Below, piece by piece: positions 54,887 through 56,846 of a stretch of DNA of 56,846 nt. This stretch comes from an uncultured Clostridia bacterium (GTDB taxonomy: Bacteria > Bacillota > Clostridia > TANB77 > CAG-508). The notes below the pieces were generated by a model. That model ran no database searches. It was not told the DNA's origin and saw only the letters and a list, made by a program, of their open reading frames with translations. The translations under genes were made by a program, and so were the position numbers. How positions within the stretch are numbered: the first letter of the stretch is position 1; each line of letters opens with the position of its first letter. The DNA lies in contig CAKPKJ010000008.1 in the NCBI GenBank assembly GCA_934167445.1, positions 1 through 56,846 on the forward strand. The letters are read 5' to 3'.

Positions 54887-55606
54887 TTATTTCTTCTCTA
54901 ATTTTTTTGCTATTTTTTGCTTTTGTTTTTCCACTCTCTCTTTTATTAACTCTAATTTTTCAAATCTCAAATTTGGATATGCCTCAATTAATCTTCTATG
55001 CAACCAAGATTTTTGTTTTAGTAATTGTTTTATTTTTATTGCAATCTCATTTGTTATTTCTTCTGTATTATCCGCAACTTTTTCTTCCTCTATATGAATA
55101 CTTGAAATTATTTTAGCCGAAATTACATTGTCTATAATATATAATATAAACAATATTCCCGAAATTGTATGAAGCCATATTTCTGGAATATCATTATATA
55201 TCCCCATAAAAAATGGATTTGATACATACATAATAAATACGCCTAAAATTCCAAATGGAATCATTGTGTCTAGACATATACGTCCATTTATATTAAATTT
55301 TTTGTTACTATAATCCCACCATCTTGCATGATATTTTTTTTCCATAAAATAACTTGTAAAATATTCAATAAATGAGCATACAATTACCGCCATTACAAAT
55401 AAAACAATAATGTCATTTATATACCTTTGTAAAAGAAGTGTAATTGTTACCGCTCCCCAGCCATATATTGGGCAATATGGTCCAATTAAAAATCCTCTAT
55501 TTATAAATCTCTTAAATTGTATGAATTTACATATAACTTCCATACACCATCCTAAAAATGCATATGTTAAAAAAAGTAAAAAATATATTTCTATAGTATG
55601 TAACAT
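54887..55606 (-). CDS. PF06541-type membrane protein (putative ABC transporter permease family)
   Basis: 239 residues with about five membrane helices in the first 170. Motifs GFLIGPYCPIYGWGA and YHARWWDYSNKKFNINGRICL are the hallmark of the CmpB-type family. No ATPase partner is seen, so a transport role is only by family name. The C-terminal tail (170-239) is a charged coiled coil. Confidence 0.8.
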   Translation of the reverse strand: MLHTIEIYFLLFLTYAFLGWCMEVICKFIQFKRFINRGFLIGPYCPIYGWGAVTITLLLQRYINDIIVLFVMAVIVCSFIEYFTSYFMEKKYHARWWDYSNKKFNINGRICLDTMIPFGILGVFIMYVSNPFFMGIYNDIPEIWLHTISGILFILYIIDNVISAKIISSIHIEEEKVADNTEEITNEIAIKIKQLLKQKSWLHRRLIEAYPNLRFEKLELIKERVEKQKQKIAKKLEKK

Positions 55607-55638
55607 CTTTTTCCTCTTTCAAATTCCTGATTTTGTAA

Positions 55639-56247
55639 TTATTTGTCTTTTATTACAATTCTTATTCTAGGTATTCTTCTTTTCCCTGTTTGCCTTGTTC
55701 CCTTTTTATTTTTTAACGCAGTGGTTGTTGTATTTCCACCTTTTATATTTTTATTATTTTTTTGCTTTCTATTATTCTGTTTTTTAGCTATATTAGCTAC
55801 TATTAAAATAACTATTAAACAAATTAGTATTATATTATTTGCTTTTAATAGAAATCTATCAATTTCCATTTCTCTAAATGCCGATTTTTCTTTTTGACTA
55901 TATATAATATTTTCATAATAACACATATAATACTTATTAGATATCAATTTCTTCTTATTAGTTACTTCTCCAACATATACATTACTATCAGCTTTTACAT
56001 CTTCATAAGTCAATGCATATTTATTATATTTATCTATAGATATTTTAAATTTTATACATATAGTTGTTTGCTTGTCATCTTTTGATAATTTTTTTAACTC
56101 TTCTACTTTAAAATCATTTACGCTACTTATATCTAATGTTTGAGCAATTTTGCATTTATCTATATAATTAAATATCAATAAAACAATTTCTATTATTATA
56201 AAAATTATAAAAATTATAAAAATTTTTTTAAATTTATTCTTTTTCAT
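55639..56247 (-). CDS. Membrane protein of unknown function
   Basis: 202 residues with two membrane helices (about 8-28 and 137-153) enclosing a roughly 105-residue outer part, and a very basic C-terminal tail (155-202; NKKGTRQTGKRRIPR) on the cytoplasmic side. No family recognised. Two other genes lie close to its left on the same strand. Confidence 0.5.
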   Translation of the reverse strand: MKKNKFKKIFIIFIIFIIIEIVLLIFNYIDKCKIAQTLDISSVNDFKVEELKKLSKDDKQTTICIKFKISIDKYNKYALTYEDVKADSNVYVGEVTNKKKLISNKYYMCYYENIIYSQKEKSAFREMEIDRFLLKANNIILICLIVILIVANIAKKQNNRKQKNNKNIKGGNTTTTALKNKKGTRQTGKRRIPRIRIVIKDK

Positions 56248-56408
56248 ATGTATCCTCCAGCTTTTTTATCATCGTCATTATATCAATTTTTTATTTTTTT
56301 ATCAAGACTTTTTGTGTTATTCATTTTATTTAATCTATTTTCTAGCTCATTTCAAGAATAAAAAAACCTAATTGTTATATATATTACTAGTTACTCATCA
56401 TACAAAAA

Positions 56409-56445
56409 ACTCTAAAAATATTGATAATTCAATAATTTTTAGAGT
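56409..56445 (-). terminator. Terminator of the rRNA/tRNA operon
   Basis: ACTCTAAAAATATTGA/TCAATAATTTTTAGAGT near-perfect stem, directly downstream of tRNA-Asn on the minus strand. Confidence 0.8.
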
Positions 56446-56452
56446 ATAATTT

Positions 56453-56528
56453 TGGCTCCTCGTGTTGGGCTCGAACCAACGACCTATCGGTTAACAGCCG
56501 AGCGCTCTACCAACTGAGCTAACGAGGA
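56453..56528 (-). tRNA. tRNA-Asn (GTT anticodon)
   Basis: 76-base cloverleaf with encoded CCA; acceptor TCCTCGT/ACGAGGA, D-loop AGCTCAGTTGGTAGAGC, anticodon loop CTGTTAA, T-loop GTTCGAGCC. Confidence 0.97.
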
Positions 56529-56540
56529 ATATATATAAAA

Positions 56541-56655
56541 CTGGCAACAACCTATCTTTCCAGCAGGGTAACCCACAAGTATTTTCGGCACATTTAGGCT
56601 TGACTTCTGTGTTCGGGATGGGAACAGGTATTTCCCTAAATGTCATCATCACCAG
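56541..56655 (-). rRNA. rrf: 5S ribosomal RNA
   Basis: About 115 bases with complementary ends CTGG/CCAG and the conserved CCCATCCCGAACACAGAAGTCAAG region on the minus strand. The 190 bases right of it (56656-56846) are AT-rich and hold no gene I can see; they are probably the 23S-5S spacer. Confidence 0.95.
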
Positions 56656-56846
56656 AAAATTGATAACTATTTAATGTTGTTTATTAGTATTATTCAATAC
56701 TTTTGTATTATATAGTATTTTATATAATAATGCAAGTATTTTTTAAAATTTATTTATTTTTTTATGTACTAATTAAGCACACTCAAAAATACATAGATGA
56801 ATATATCGTTTTAACTATTTATTTTTCTTCGATTGCTTCCTTGTAT

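Noticed and set aside
56656..56846. 23S rRNA 3' end at the right edge
   Set aside because: The stretch is AT-rich and shows none of the conserved 23S end sequence; more likely the 23S-5S spacer.

Overview
The window comes from an AT-rich Gram-positive bacterium, most likely an uncultured endospore-forming Clostridia lineage. This rests on codon use, T-box and CIRCE regulation, sigma-A promoters of the form TTGACA-N17-TATAAT, and Firmicutes gene order. The run rpmB / spoVM / rpe / rsgA / prkC / prpC and the run ylxM-ffh-rpsP-khpA-rimM-trmD-rplS are both classical. A 24-codon spoVM gene at 28810 points to a spore former or a recent descendant of one. Most genes lie on the minus strand, and an rRNA operon end (5S, tRNA-Asn) sits at the right edge.

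Layout. 1-6.2 kb is accessory: a DUF6273-type protein cut by the edge, a decayed fragment, a self-inhibited Fic enzyme, lysS, and a very large prepilin-like protein with two C-type-lectin/FGE-like domains. 6.2-12.5 kb holds tRNA-Gln, a YgjP-like peptidase homologue with an altered active site, the rplS-to-ylxM operon, and a foreign-looking Nudix protein. 12.6-17.2 kb is a phenylalanine T-box operon carrying pheS and pheT with two small unknown genes. 17.5-20.8 kb is a surface-protein region: a second prepilin with one lectin-like domain, and a von Willebrand A protein with an LPXTG-like tail. 20.8-28.5 kb is housekeeping: eno, recN, clpX, clpP, tig, rpmB, nth. 28.6-34.8 kb holds spoVM, a bactofilin-like membrane protein and the prkC/prpC signalling locus. 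35-36.8 kb holds a ribbon-helix-helix regulator and a frameshifted third prepilin with leucine-rich repeats. 36.9-45.4 kb is mutS2, ylmH, dxs, plsC, cmk, an ATPase/Asp23 fusion and rlmN. 45.5-48.3 kb is a three-gene lipid- or ester-type cluster. 48.4-53.4 kb is the hrcA-grpE-dnaK-dnaJ heat-shock locus with tandem CIRCE-like sites. murI, small membrane proteins and RNA genes follow.

The main discovery is a set of variable regions of the diversity-generating-retroelement (DGR) type. The prepilin-like proteins at 3455-6127 and 17663-18997 contain three short GC-rich islands (3497-3598, 4478-4582, 17690-17797) in lectin-like folds. Codons there are largely NNC, and copies differ mostly at first and second codon positions while third positions are conserved. 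This is what adenine-specific mutagenic homing from an AAC/AAT-rich template would leave. One polypeptide carries two such regions in tandem. The cut-off DUF6273 protein at the left edge has a similar island. No reverse transcriptase or template repeat is visible here, so the diversifying machinery would have to act from elsewhere.

Other structure of note: a 33-bp palindromic repeat present three times in the heat-shock locus, a 25-bp inverted repeat enclosing a GC-richer cassette between mutS2 and ylmH, and a recN promoter flanked by symmetrical CGAACAT sites.
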